Positions 26,823 through 35,861 of a stretch of 64,000 nucleotides of DNA are shown here, piece after piece. The position numbers were made by a program, and so were the translations under genes. The stretch comes from Georgenia yuyongxinii (GTDB taxonomy: Bacteria; Actinomycetota; Actinomycetes; Actinomycetales; Actinomycetaceae). Positions within the stretch are counted from its first letter, which is position 1, and every line of letters starts with the position of its first letter. The notes beneath the pieces are model-generated. The model did no database searches. It worked only from the letters and a program-made list of their open reading frames with translations, and was not told the DNA's origin. Location: positions 3,224,001-3,288,000 of the forward strand of contig NZ_CP040915.1 in NCBI RefSeq assembly GCF_006352065.1, given 5' to 3'.

Positions 26823-28013
26823 TCAGGCCGGCCCTGCACTGCCACGGCGGTGGCGGCCGTGCACCAGCGCGTAGTGGGCGGCGGCGGCGATGGCGATTGC
26901 GGCCGTCACCAGGAACATCACGCGGTAGTCCGCGCGCGTGACGATCGCGCCCAGTGCCAGGGGGCCCAGCCCCATCCCGACCTCGAGCATGAGGAAGTAC
27001 GTCGAGACCGCCAGGCCCATGCGGTGGGGCATGACCCGGGCGACCGCGATGGCCTGCCCGGAAGACATCAGCGTGCCGAACCCCGCGCCGAGCAGCGCGG
27101 CGCTGAGCAGCAGCACGGCGTCGGTCCGGGCCACCGCGATTGCGAGGAGGCCAGCGACGAACAGCACGAGCGAGGGGTACATGACGACGTTGTCCCCACG
27201 CAGATCCTGCACCCGGCCGGCGACGAGCCGGGCGCCGAACAGCACCACCGAGTAGACGAGGAAGAACGCCCCGGCACCTGTGGCCAGGTCGAGCTCGATG
27301 GCGTAGGAGTTCACGAACGTGATCACACCGGAGTACGCCACCCCGACGAGCAGCATGAACGTCGCCACCGGCAGCGCCGTTGGCTCCAGCAGGTTGCTGA
27401 CGCGGAAGCCCCGCGTACGCACCCGCCGCGCGGATGCCGGGCGCGCGGACGGTACCCGCAGGGCCAGGGTGACCACCACCCCGACGACGGACAGGGTGAA
27501 CGACGCCCAGAACAGCGCCTCGTAGCCGATGCGTTCGATGAGCGTGACGCCCAGGAACGACCCCACCGCGGCGGCCAGGGAACTGCCGAGGGTGAAGTAG
27601 CCGGTTCCCTCCCCGCGGCGCAGCGGCGGGACGAGGCTCTGGGCGATGGTGACCACCGCCGTCGTCGCTAGCCCGTGGGCCATGCCGTGGACGAACCGCA
27701 CGATGAGCAGCAGGGGCATCGACGAGCTGGGCAGGTACGCCAGCGACACGACGACGAAGACCGCCATCATGAGCAGCAGCATCCGCCGACGGCCCACGGC
27801 CTCCGTGAGGGTGCCGGCGACGACCCGCACCACGATGGCGCCGATCACGAACATGCTCGAGGCGAGCCCGGCCATGCTGTCACTGGCACTGAAGCGGTCG
27901 ACGGCGTACAGGGCCATCGTGACCATAAGCAAGAAGAAGTTGGTCGCGATGGTGAGGTTGATGACGCAGGCGAGGACGAAGCCCCGGGACCAGAGCTTGT
28001 CCGGGACCACCAT
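26823..28013 (-). CDS. Major facilitator superfamily transporter
   Basis: 396 residues, about 12 membrane helices, with the MFS loop motif as GTLTEAVGRRRMLLLM after helix 2 and a related RVQDLRGDN in the second half. GAGGAGGAG lies seven bases before ATG 28013. It resembles staphylopine/arabinose-efflux-like MFS exporters, but the substrate cannot be told. It appears intact and stands alone in the rearranged zone. Confidence 0.9.
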   Translation of the reverse strand: MVVPDKLWSRGFVLACVINLTIATNFFLLMVTMALYAVDRFSASDSMAGLASSMFVIGAIVVRVVAGTLTEAVGRRRMLLLMMAVFVVVSLAYLPSSSMPLLLIVRFVHGMAHGLATTAVVTIAQSLVPPLRRGEGTGYFTLGSSLAAAVGSFLGVTLIERIGYEALFWASFTLSVVGVVVTLALRVPSARPASARRVRTRGFRVSNLLEPTALPVATFMLLVGVAYSGVITFVNSYAIELDLATGAGAFFLVYSVVLFGARLVAGRVQDLRGDNVVMYPSLVLFVAGLLAIAVARTDAVLLLSAALLGAGFGTLMSSGQAIAVARVMPHRMGLAVSTYFLMLEVGMGLGPLALGAIVTRADYRVMFLVTAAIAIAAAAHYALVHGRHRRGSAGPA

Positions 28014-28351
28014 GTGCGCTCCTCCTCAAGTGCGGGGCTGAGCGCCGTGCTCTCGCCAGGGTGATGGTCCCCCAGGGCGGCAGGAGGACGAATTCGGTAT
28101 CGCGTTCCGACCCGCGCCTGTCCGCGTCACCCAGGACCACGCGGTCCACCGCCGTGCCAGCCAAGCGCCACCCGCTCCGGCCCGGGCGAAGGTCCCGCGG
28201 CCGGATGGCGGCGACGGCCGGCTCGGTGGCCGCCCGGCCTATTTAGACCGTCTGCCCCCGTCTGCGTCCCGAAGGGGAGATTGTCGAGAACCAGGGCGTC
28301 GATGACGTCCTTCCGGTGGGTGGATCGGTGAGCGCCCGGCACTGCCAATTA
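28014..28351. other. 338-base region upstream of the MFS gene
   Basis: Very GC-rich to about 28240, then more AT-rich, so a composition boundary lies here. Short open frames exist on the minus strand, but none has a start, RBS or motif that convinced me. It should carry the MFS promoter; no clear -10/-35 pair was found. Confidence 0.4.
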
Positions 28352-28804
28352 TCACTGAAGGGCTTCGGGAAAAGTGTTTTCCAATCGTCCCTTGATCAAG
28401 TGAACTTCAGTCTTGAATGCGTGGTAGGTGCGCTGCCACGCTTCGTCGGTCGGCCGTGCGCCTCGCCAGGTGACCAACGTGATCACACATGTTTCCGGAT
28501 CCCGCCCGAGCTCGGCCCCTGGAACGATGCGCGCCTGCACTAAACGTCGCAAGCCGTCGGGGCTGGTGCCGGTGTAGAAATCGACAAGTCCCAGCTCCGG
28601 ATAGGACTTCAACTTGATGAACAGCTTCGACCCATCCCAGAGAGAAGTGCCGCTAAAGACACCATCTCCCTCGTCTTGCCGATTCCAGCTGCCTAGCGCC
28701 CAGTATTTCTGGTTGAGCCCTGAGGACATGAACTCGAACGCGACGTCGTGAGGCACCGCAACTTGCACGCTCGCAATGTGAGCGTTCGGATCGTCTGCAG
28801 GCAT
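28352..28804 (-). CDS. Small protein, possibly SRPBCC/START-like
   Basis: 150 residues with AAGGAG six bases before ATG 28804. The N-terminus SVQVAVPHDVAFEFMS and the alternating pattern after it (GVFSGTSLWDGSKLFIKLK; LVDFYTGTS) suggest a beta-grip lipid/ligand-binding SRPBCC fold. No signal peptide or membrane helix. Base composition is clearly lower in GC than the flanking operons, suggesting transfer. Function unknown. Confidence 0.6.
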   Translation of the reverse strand: MPADDPNAHIASVQVAVPHDVAFEFMSSGLNQKYWALGSWNRQDEGDGVFSGTSLWDGSKLFIKLKSYPELGLVDFYTGTSPDGLRRLVQARIVPGAELGRDPETCVITLVTWRGARPTDEAWQRTYHAFKTEVHLIKGRLENTFPEALQ

Positions 28805-29238
28805 AGCTTCTCCTTGGGTCTACTGAGGGCCGTTATCGCGAAGTTCGCAGGCGGCCTGTGAGGTTTTACAACGGGACGATCGCCAGCGCGACGAACCGGG
28901 TCGTTGTGGCGCTGGTACTTCTTTGGTGGCGGCTTCGGGGCTCGCCGACACGGGCCCGGTGAATCACGCTTGCGAGGCCACCATTCGGCACGCGATCCAC
29001 ATCGACTCGTGTCGATACCCCGCACGCAACGCCCAAAGCCGGGCCGGAGGCGGAGGCGGAGCCGTTGAGGAACTGACGGGACGCGGCACCAGTGTCGCGT
29101 CTTGCGGCCCTTCGCGGTTCGGGGTGAACGCCCGTCACACTGGACGGTTAGCCCCGAACCGCGAGCCGCATGCACTGGTTGCCGTCTTGCCTAGACGCGT
29201 CGCATGCAGCTTGCTTCTCGCGATGAGACGATCGGCCT
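28805..29238. other. Intergenic region with an inverted repeat
   Basis: 434 bases with no convincing gene. CGCGGTTCGGGG (29113-29124) and CCCCGAACCGCG (29152-29163) are perfect 12-base inverted copies 27 bases apart. The GCGCGGTTCGGGGCCGC motif recurs at about 30975 in the IS21 remnant, so this may be a leftover mobile-element piece. Its position past the stop of neither flanking gene argues against a simple terminator. Confidence 0.5.
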
Positions 29239-30213
29239 TTAGGGTCTGGATTCGACGTTCTGCTCGAACCAATCCGCCAGCATGACCTGCTGCAGGTCGA
29301 TCGGCTTGTCTAGCACATCGATTCCTTCGAGGAACTGCACCAATCCCTCGACTGCTTCATAGTCTGATGGAGTGAACCCGCGGACATCGAACGAAATAGC
29401 CTCGATTGCGGAAGCGGCAATCTTTTCGTCGACCTGGATCGCCTGCATCGCGGCGTCGACGGCGCTAGCTTGGTCTGCTTCGACAAGCTCAGATGCTCGG
29501 TCGAGCACAGCAACAACCTTGGCTGCAGTTTCTTCATTTGCAGCGAGCCAGTCCCCATTCGCCACGACCCACTGGATTGCTTCAGTGTCAAAGTCCGCGC
29601 TGCTGCCCACCACTTCGCCCCCCTGTTCAACACCCCTGGAGACCCATGGTTCAAAGACGATGTATCCGTCGGCGTCACCGTTTCCCAAGATGGCGGGGAA
29701 CTCGGGCGGACCAGCGCTAATCAGTTCGATCGCATCCGGGTCGAGTCCCTGACTCTCGAGATAGCGCAGGGTTATGTAGTGACCAAGTCCGGGAAAATAC
29801 GCCATGGAACGGATATCGGCGGGACTTACCCCCTCTCGGAGCACCACCTTGAAGAGGTCTCCCGTCTCCTGGAATACCGCGACGGCTTTGAGTTTTGAAT
29901 TTTGCGCACTGAGCGTTGCCACGTCGGAAGTGATCGCAATATCAGCAATGCCGGCACCGACGTTTTGAACGGCCGCCGGACCACCCTCGGTCTCAACGAA
30001 CTCGACTGACAACCCGGCCTCTTCGAAGAGGCCTTCCTGGTCCGCAATATACAAAGGCGCGAACGATGGATCCACCCCCATCGAGATCCGGACACTTTCG
30101 AGGTCGTCACCGCCAGCATCCGGCGCACTGTCGGCGCTGGTACAGGCAGCCAACGACACCCCCAAAGCAGCTACCACCGCGGCGGCGGTGTATCGACGAT
30201 TTTCTTTTCGCAT
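29239..30213 (-). CDS. ABC substrate-binding lipoprotein, nitrate/sulfonate/NMT1 type
   Basis: 324 residues from ATG 30213, with AGGAG eight bases upstream. The signal peptide ends with the lipobox SLAAC. The mature part: MGVDPSFAPLYIADQEGLFEEAGL, GIADIAITSDVATLSAQ and NGDADGYIVFEPW. It should bind a sulfonate, pyrimidine precursor or aromatic acid outside the cell. No ATPase or permease gene adjoins, so it is an orphan that may feed one of the two NMT1-type importers of the window. Composition is lower in GC than the surrounding DNA. Confidence 0.88.
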   Translation of the reverse strand: MRKENRRYTAAAVVAALGVSLAACTSADSAPDAGGDDLESVRISMGVDPSFAPLYIADQEGLFEEAGLSVEFVETEGGPAAVQNVGAGIADIAITSDVATLSAQNSKLKAVAVFQETGDLFKVVLREGVSPADIRSMAYFPGLGHYITLRYLESQGLDPDAIELISAGPPEFPAILGNGDADGYIVFEPWVSRGVEQGGEVVGSSADFDTEAIQWVVANGDWLAANEETAAKVVAVLDRASELVEADQASAVDAAMQAIQVDEKIAASAIEAISFDVRGFTPSDYEAVEGLVQFLEGIDVLDKPIDLQQVMLADWFEQNVESRP

Positions 30214-30850
30214 GATTGTCGCTCCTATGCGCTTCTTCGATTGCGCGCGCCATCGAAGGGTTGGATGATGTCTGGACATAGCACTTCGATCGCCACGCTG
30301 TTCTGTCCTGAAAGGTGGCGGCGTCAAAAGCCTTCACGTCCGTTACCCGAACGGGGCGGCGTTCGGGCTCGAAGTGCGCCGATCGGGGTCGAGGGTGAGA
30401 TCACAGTCCCGGCCGATGGCGGTGGCAATTGTTTGATACCTGAGCAGCTCTCGGGTTGTCCGCACCACGAAAAACGTGTGCTTACAGGTAGGTATCGTCC
30501 GAGATCGACTACGCGTTTTGGCGACGCGGCCGCTCATCACGAGTTCGCCTACACAACGAGAACGTCTGGCTCTCAGTGTTGAGCGAAGCTGATGTGTCTG
30601 CGTCTGAATTGATGGCTCGTCCGTGTCGTATGTCGGTCTTCTCCTGTGTCGGTCACCTCGTCGTGGCCAGCGGTCGTCGCGACGTTACGCAATTTGTGAT
30701 CACGTGTCAATCATCACAAGTACGTAAGCGTCCCGGCTCCGCCTTGGTTCACGGCCGTTGTCGGTCAGCTAGCTCGTCCAGGCCCGCTGTGCCGGCTTTC
30801 CGCCGAGTCGTTCCTCCGAGGGGAACAGGCTGTCGGCGGCCCCGAGGAAC

Positions 30851-30965
30851 TTGCCCGGCGACGGCCAGATAGTTGCCCGCTGACGGACATGAGAGTTGCA
30901 CGCGGGCGGACATGGAGCGTTGCCCGCTGGCGGTCATCGGATCTGCCCGACAGGACATTCGTTGC
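30851..30965. repeat. Five imperfect ~23-bp direct repeats (IS21-type end)
   Basis: Units start at 30851, 30873, 30896, 30920 and 30943, spaced 22-24 bases, around the core TTGCCCGCTGRCGGACATGAG. IS21-family ends carry multiple such transposase-binding repeats. They lie just upstream of the istA remnant in the correct orientation. Confidence 0.65.
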
Positions 30966-31051
30966 CTCGTCGCTTGCGCGGTTCGGGGCCGCACCTTGGT
31001 TGCGAAAGCGGCGCTGAAGCGCCCATTGCCCCGGGCGGGGACACGTGAACC

Positions 31052-31360
31052 GAGGAGATCTTGAAAATTCTCGGAGCGTTCGACCTCACCGGGTCCTACC
31101 CCGACGCCGGCAAACTGGCCGGGATCTCCCCCACACCGTCGCCCGCTACGTCGCCGCCCGCGATGGGGGGCGGTTGAGCGACAGGCCCACCGCCCGGGCA
31201 CAGCTGATCGATGAGTTCTTGCCCTTGTGGCCCTGGGCTGCGCGGGCTCGGAGCGCACCACCCGCCGAGCGGTCGCGACCGCGACTCAGCAACGGTTCCA
31301 GACCAGCCATGACCTCTTGGACGTGCTCGTCGTCGCCGACGCCGGCGCGCCGCCCGAGTA
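31052..31360 (+). pseudogene. Remnant of IS21-family transposase gene istA
   Basis: Translates as EEILKILGAFDLTGSYPDAG, then after a lost base near 31126 HTVARYVAARDGG and RAQLIDEFL, then after a deletion GSERTTRRAV. This is the N-terminal HTH region of IstA with at least one frameshift and one internal deletion. The catalytic domain and istB are gone. It marks an old insertion in the accessory zone. Confidence 0.75.
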
Positions 31361-31560
31361 GGAGGTGAAGGTAGCGTCAGCCACGTGGACAGTCGGATCG
31401 GCGAAGATGGTCCGCATCGGAGAACCTCGCCCTCTACGCAGCGACCGACACGCGGCCGGGCCGACTCTTCCACCGCTAACGGCGAAGAGCCACTCTCCTT
31501 TGGAACGCGATCTTGCCGCCCCGTATCGCCACTTGATCCCTACATTACGGAGGTTCACCA

Positions 31561-32655
31561 ATGATGACTTCGCTCGTTGGCCAGCATGTTGATGCGCTTG
31601 ATACGCCGGCATTGCTTATCGATCGAAAGGTATTACTCGGGAACATTGAAGTGATCGGCGCAAGCCTGCGAAAGCTGGGGACAGCTTGGCGTCCACATGC
31701 CAAGGCGCACAAGTCGCCTTCGATCGCCCACCTGCTGCTTGAGGCTGGCGCACATGGGATCACCTGCGCCAAGACCAGCGAAGCTGAAATCTATGCCGCA
31801 TCGGGTATTCGTGACATCCTCATCGCGAACCAGGTCGTCGGACCGATCAAGACTCGCCGACTCGCACAGCTGGCAAGACAAGCGGACATCGCTGTGGCGG
31901 TTGATTGCCTTGAGAACGCGCTCGAGCATGACGCTGCCGCGGCCGAGGCGGGGACATCGCCGCGGCTTGTGATCGAGATAAACTCCGGCATGAACCGTGC
32001 GGGAATTGACCCCGGTGACGACACGGTAGAGCTGGCGAAACGGATCGTGGCCCTGAAGCATGTCCGCTTTGGTGGTGTCATGACGTGGGAGGGACATACG
32101 ACGACGGTCGTCGATCCGGCCGCGCGTGAGCAGGCGATCCACGATTCACTGGCGCCGGTGCTTGAGTCGGTGCTGGCCATCCAGGACGCTGGCATAGACG
32201 TGCCGATCGTCTCGTGTGGTGGCACCGGAACGTTTCGGACCACTGCTGGTATCGAAGGCGTGACGGAGGTACAGGCGGGTGGAGGCATTTTTGGCGATCA
32301 AATCTACCGCGCACTTGGCGTCCCGGTGCAGCCAGCGCTCTCGCTTCTGGTAACAGTGACGAGCCGGCCGGCACCGGACCGGGTGATTATCGATGCGGGG
32401 AGGAAATCTTTGGACCCCACCGCTGCTTTGCCCGAAGTACAAGGGTTGAGCAACGTCCAATCGATGTCGTTCTCAGCCGAGCACGGCATCATCAACCTCA
32501 GTGCACCTACCGCAGACGTTCGGATTGGCGATCGGCTGCAGCTGCTGATCGGCTATAGCGACCAAGCCGTGCATCTCCACGAGCAGTTCTTCGTTCTTGA
32601 CGGCAACACCGTGAGTTCTGTCTGGCCGACGTGGGCGCGCGGACGCTTGCAGTGA
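31561..32655 (+). CDS. D-threonine aldolase/D-serine dehydratase-like PLP enzyme
   Basis: 364 residues, fold-type III. LDTPALLIDRKVLLGNI opens the alanine-racemase-like barrel and RPHAKAHKSP holds the probable PLP lysine (Lys48). Other marks are EINSGMNRAGI, SCGGTGTF and GGGIFGDQIY. Family members cleave D-3-hydroxy amino acids to an aldehyde and glycine, or dehydrate D-serine, using PLP and a divalent metal. ACGGAGG lies eight bases before the ATG. It stands alone between an IS remnant and pseudogenes, with somewhat lower GC than the operons. Confidence 0.88.
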   Translation: MMTSLVGQHVDALDTPALLIDRKVLLGNIEVIGASLRKLGTAWRPHAKAHKSPSIAHLLLEAGAHGITCAKTSEAEIYAASGIRDILIANQVVGPIKTRRLAQLARQADIAVAVDCLENALEHDAAAAEAGTSPRLVIEINSGMNRAGIDPGDDTVELAKRIVALKHVRFGGVMTWEGHTTTVVDPAAREQAIHDSLAPVLESVLAIQDAGIDVPIVSCGGTGTFRTTAGIEGVTEVQAGGGIFGDQIYRALGVPVQPALSLLVTVTSRPAPDRVIIDAGRKSLDPTAALPEVQGLSNVQSMSFSAEHGIINLSAPTADVRIGDRLQLLIGYSDQAVHLHEQFFVLDGNTVSSVWPTWARGRLQ

Positions 32656-32807
32656 GCATGATGGGTGTAGAGCACGCGCCGGTAGAGGTTGGCGTCGCGC
32701 TTCCGCTGACACTGCGACGCCTTCGACGGCGGCCAGCTCGTCGACTCCATCACCCCAAGAACCGGCCGGCGCAGCGAGAACGACCCGGCGCGGCGTGTGA
32801 CCGCGAG

Positions 32808-32895
32808 CCCAGGCGGCCTCGTAGTCCTTCTCAAGGTCGGACGTCCGTAGCAGGGACAAGGCGCGCTGAATCACCGCGGATCGGGAGCTCAGCCC
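32808..32895 (-). pseudogene. MazE-type antitoxin fragment
   Basis: Encodes MIQRALSLLRTSDLEKDYEAAW, homologous to the middle and tail of the antitoxin at 25169-25399. The N-terminal RHH strand is missing: at 32896 sequence corresponding to about 25337 jumps to that of about 25447, a clean internal deletion compared with the first copy. Confidence 0.7.
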
Positions 32896-32931
32896 GGCGC
32901 CGTCGTTGTCAGCGCCGACGCCTCACCCGAG

Positions 32932-33573
32932 CGTGACGGTCCGGCCTGTGGCCGCGGACTCGAGCACCGCCTCGACCACGGTGAGGGTGTGCACGCCCTC
33001 GGCCATGGTGACGATGCCGCCGACGTCGCCGTTCAGGGCGTCGCGGAAGTGCTCCTGCTCCACCCGCAGCGGCTCGCGCTTGGAGATGGCGAATCGGGTG
33101 ACGTCACCCTCGGTCACGCCCCGGAACGCGGCGACGGCGCTCCCACTCGGTGGGGATGGTGCCGTTGGCGTAGAACGTCAGGTCGCCCGGGGCGGTGTCC
33201 GCCACGAACGCGCCGCGCTCACCGGTGACGATGGTCTGGCGCTCCTTGCGTGGGGAGAGCCAGTTGACCAGGTGGTTGACGATGATGCCGTTGGCCAGCC
33301 GACCGGTGACGGAGACCATGTCCTCGTGCTCGCGCCCGAGCGGTGCGCCACGTGCGCGGCGACGGTGGCGTACGGGGACTGGGCGATCCGGGCGGTGAGG
33401 TCGACGTCGTGGGTGGCGAGGTCCTTGACCACCGACGTCAGAGATGCGGCCCGGGAATGGGCCCTGCCGGCAGGTGGAGATCTGGTACACCTCACCGAGC
33501 TCGCCGTCCGCGATGCGGCCGCGCAGCTCGAGCAGGGCGGGGTTGCACCGCTCCACGTAGCCGACCGCGCCGT
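32932..33573 (-). pseudogene. Gfo/Idh/MocA oxidoreductase, truncated and frameshifted
   Basis: Matches the intact gene at 60220-61230 from its residue ~112 (VERCNPALLELRGR) to the stop (AATGRTVTLG). The NAD-binding N-terminus is missing; the homology ends near 33573. At least three indels break the frame: near 33440, 33340 and 33125. The intact relative is in the amino-sugar set at the other end of the window. Confidence 0.85.
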
Positions 33574-33589
33574 CGTGCTCCAGCCTGAG

Positions 33590-34351
33590 CTAGAACGCGA
33601 CGATGTGGACGATCGCCAGGACACCCACCGCTAGGACGACGACTCTGTAGACGAGGTCCGGGATACGTCGGCCGACCCGCGCGCCGATCTGGCCGCCTAT
33701 GACGGCGCCGACCGCGACCAGCGCCGCGGCGGGCCAGTCGACGTCGCTGATGAGGATGAACACCACAGCCGCCGCGCCGTTGGCGGAAGCAGCCAGCACG
33801 TTCTTCAGCGCATTGGCCTTCTGCAGTCCTCCAGGCAAGGCGATGGAGAGCACCGAGAGCAGGATGACGCCCTGCGCCGCACCGAAGTAGCCGCCGTAGA
33901 CGCCGGTCAGACCCACCCCGACACTCAGCTTCCCGGTCACCGCACCTGGCGCCCCGACCGCCGCCCGGCGAGCCGCCAGCCGCTGCTTGAGGCGCGGGCC
34001 GACGACGATGAGGACGCATGCCAGGACGATGAGCACGGGCACCACCCAGGCGAAGATCTCCTCGGGCAGCACCAGCAGGAGCAGTGCGCCGAGCACGCCG
34101 CCGATCATCGAGGCGATCGCCAGTCGCGAGGCCACCCGGTAGTTGCCCCGCAGCTCCCGCCGGTAGCCGATCGCCCCGGAGATGTTGCCCGGCAGCACCC
34201 CGATGTTGTTGGTCACGTTCGCCAGCACCGGGGGCAGGCCGACGGCGAGCAGTGCCGGGAACGTCACCAACGATCCGGAGCCCACCACGGTGTTGATCGT
34301 GCCGGCGGCCGTGCCGGCCACCAGCAGGAGCAGGGCGTCGGCCCACGTCAT
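33590..34351 (-). CDS. TauE/SafE family sulfite/organic anion exporter
   Basis: 253 residues, about eight membrane helices. GTINTVVGSGSLVTFPALLAVGLPPVLANVTN and the second-half GGYFGAAQGVILLSVLS are the paired TauE motifs. The family exports sulfite, sulfoacetate or similar small anions. It is the last gene of the operon with gamma-glutamyltransferase and an NMT1-type importer, so it may expel an anion released during catabolism. Confidence 0.9.
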   Translation of the reverse strand: MTWADALLLLVAGTAAGTINTVVGSGSLVTFPALLAVGLPPVLANVTNNIGVLPGNISGAIGYRRELRGNYRVASRLAIASMIGGVLGALLLLVLPEEIFAWVVPVLIVLACVLIVVGPRLKQRLAARRAAVGAPGAVTGKLSVGVGLTGVYGGYFGAAQGVILLSVLSIALPGGLQKANALKNVLAASANGAAAVVFILISDVDWPAAALVAVGAVIGGQIGARVGRRIPDLVYRVVVLAVGVLAIVHIVAF

Positions 34352-34360
34352 GGCGTGGCC

Positions 34361-35848
34361 TCAGAAGCCACCGGCGTGACCGTCCTTCCGCGGGTCTGAC
34401 CCACCGATGAGGGCGTCGCCCTGGACGATGACCGCCTGCCCGCCGCCGAAGCCGTGGGCGTTGTCGTCGAGGACGACCTGCTCGCCGGCCTCCTCCAACG
34501 CGGCCGCCTCGGGCCAGTAGCCCTCCTCGAGGTGGACGCCGTCGCCTGCGACGAGGAAGCGGGGGCGGTCCAGCGCGGCCTGCACGTCGAGCCCGTCGTC
34601 GACGAGGCTCGACACGAACTGCATGTGGGCCTGCGCCTGGATCGGGCCGCCCATGATCCCGAACGGACCGTAGAGGTCGCCGTCCCGGGCCATCATCCCC
34701 GGGATGATCGTGTGGTACGGCCGGGTGCCGGCGACCACGCGACCCTGGACGCCGAAGCCCGCACCCCGGTTCTGCAGCACGACCCCCGTGCCGGGGGCGA
34801 CGACTCCGGAGCCGAATGACATGTACAGGCTCTGGATGAACGACACGGCCATCCGGTCCTCGTCGACGGCGGCGATGTAGACGGTCCCGCCCAGCGGCTC
34901 GGCAACCAACTGCTCCTGGACCTGGACGCGCCGGTCGAGGTGGGCGGGATCCAGGAGGTGGCTCACGTCGACGCCGTCACGCACGTTCGCCAGTGCGTCC
35001 TCGATCGCCAGCCGAGCGGCGCGGATCCGGTTCGGCAGGGTCGGACCGTCCATCCGTTCGAGCAGCCCGAGCGCCTCCAGTGCCGCGACACCCTGGGTGG
35101 GCGCGGGAAGCTCGAGAACCTCGGTGCCGCGGTAATTGTGCCGCAGCGGCTCGACCCAGCGCGGCGCGTAGGCGCGCAGGTCCTCCTCCTCCAGCCAGCT
35201 GACGGATGCGATGGCCTCGGCCACCGGTCCGCGGTAGAAGGCGTCGGGGCCCCCGTCGGCGATCCGGCGCAGCGTGGCGGCGAGCTCGGTCGCGGTCACC
35301 CGCTCCCCCAGGGTCGGCGCCGGCATGCCCGCGGGGGAGTCGGCGGCCGCCCACAGCTGAGCGGTGATCGCCGCGACGGCGAAGCCTCGTTCCGCCGCGT
35401 CGATCGCGTCGGCCAGGCACTCCTCGAGGCTGAGGCGACCGTAGCGGGCGTTGAGCTCCGCCCAGCCCGCCACCGCGCCGGGCACCGTGACCGACCGTGG
35501 CCCACGCGTGGCCGGGGTGTCGTCGTCGATCCGGGCGGGAGCCGGCCCGGCGGCGTCGAGGGCGTCGGCCTTGCCGTCCTTCCAGACGATCGCGAAGCAG
35601 TCCCCGCCGATGCCCGTGGACATCGGCTCGACCACGGTCTGCATGGCCGCCGCGGCGAGCGCCGCGTCCGCGGCGTTGCCCCCGCGGTTCAGGGCCCGCA
35701 GCCCGGCCCACGTGGCCAGCGGCTGGCTCGTCGCCACCATGGCACGCCCTGCGACGGTGGGCGGCCGGCCGGCGGCGGTGCGCACCGGGCGCCGGACGTG
35801 CGCGGGACCGTAGGAGGGACCCTTGAGCTGCGCAGGAGCATTCGTCAT
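34361..35848 (-). CDS. Gamma-glutamyltransferase family hydrolase
   Basis: 495 residues with no signal peptide, so cytoplasmic. Family marks: MVATSQPLATWAGLRALNRGGNAADAALA, STGIGGDCFAIVW, and at the autoprocessing site GGTVYIAAVDEDRMAVSF, where the Thr after GG would become the nucleophile. The PFGIMGGPIQAQ and FGGGQAV ends fit the small subunit. Cytoplasmic GGT-like enzymes hydrolyse gamma-glutamyl or cyclic amide bonds of imported compounds (e.g. cephalosporin-acylase-type). It lies 13 bases after the OCD-family gene in the same operon. Confidence 0.92.
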   Translation of the reverse strand: MTNAPAQLKGPSYGPAHVRRPVRTAAGRPPTVAGRAMVATSQPLATWAGLRALNRGGNAADAALAAAAMQTVVEPMSTGIGGDCFAIVWKDGKADALDAAGPAPARIDDDTPATRGPRSVTVPGAVAGWAELNARYGRLSLEECLADAIDAAERGFAVAAITAQLWAAADSPAGMPAPTLGERVTATELAATLRRIADGGPDAFYRGPVAEAIASVSWLEEEDLRAYAPRWVEPLRHNYRGTEVLELPAPTQGVAALEALGLLERMDGPTLPNRIRAARLAIEDALANVRDGVDVSHLLDPAHLDRRVQVQEQLVAEPLGGTVYIAAVDEDRMAVSFIQSLYMSFGSGVVAPGTGVVLQNRGAGFGVQGRVVAGTRPYHTIIPGMMARDGDLYGPFGIMGGPIQAQAHMQFVSSLVDDGLDVQAALDRPRFLVAGDGVHLEEGYWPEAAALEEAGEQVVLDDNAHGFGGGQAVIVQGDALIGGSDPRKDGHAGGF

Positions 35849-35861
35849 TGAACTACCTTTC

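Larger units (their letters stand above)
30214..31560. other. 1.35-kb gene-poor stretch
   Basis: Apart from the IS21 repeats and istA remnant I see no real gene. 30214-30850 probably contains the promoter of the minus-strand binding protein; its short frames lack starts and motifs. 31361-31560 ends with CGGAGG before the next gene. Confidence 0.5.

Noticed and set aside
28127-28348. Short minus-strand frame before the MFS gene
   Set aside because: No RBS, no recognisable motif, and it is GC-biased; treated as intergenic.
30851-30965. Possible CRISPR array
   Set aside because: Repeats are tandem with no spacers, imperfect, and adjoin an IS21 transposase remnant.
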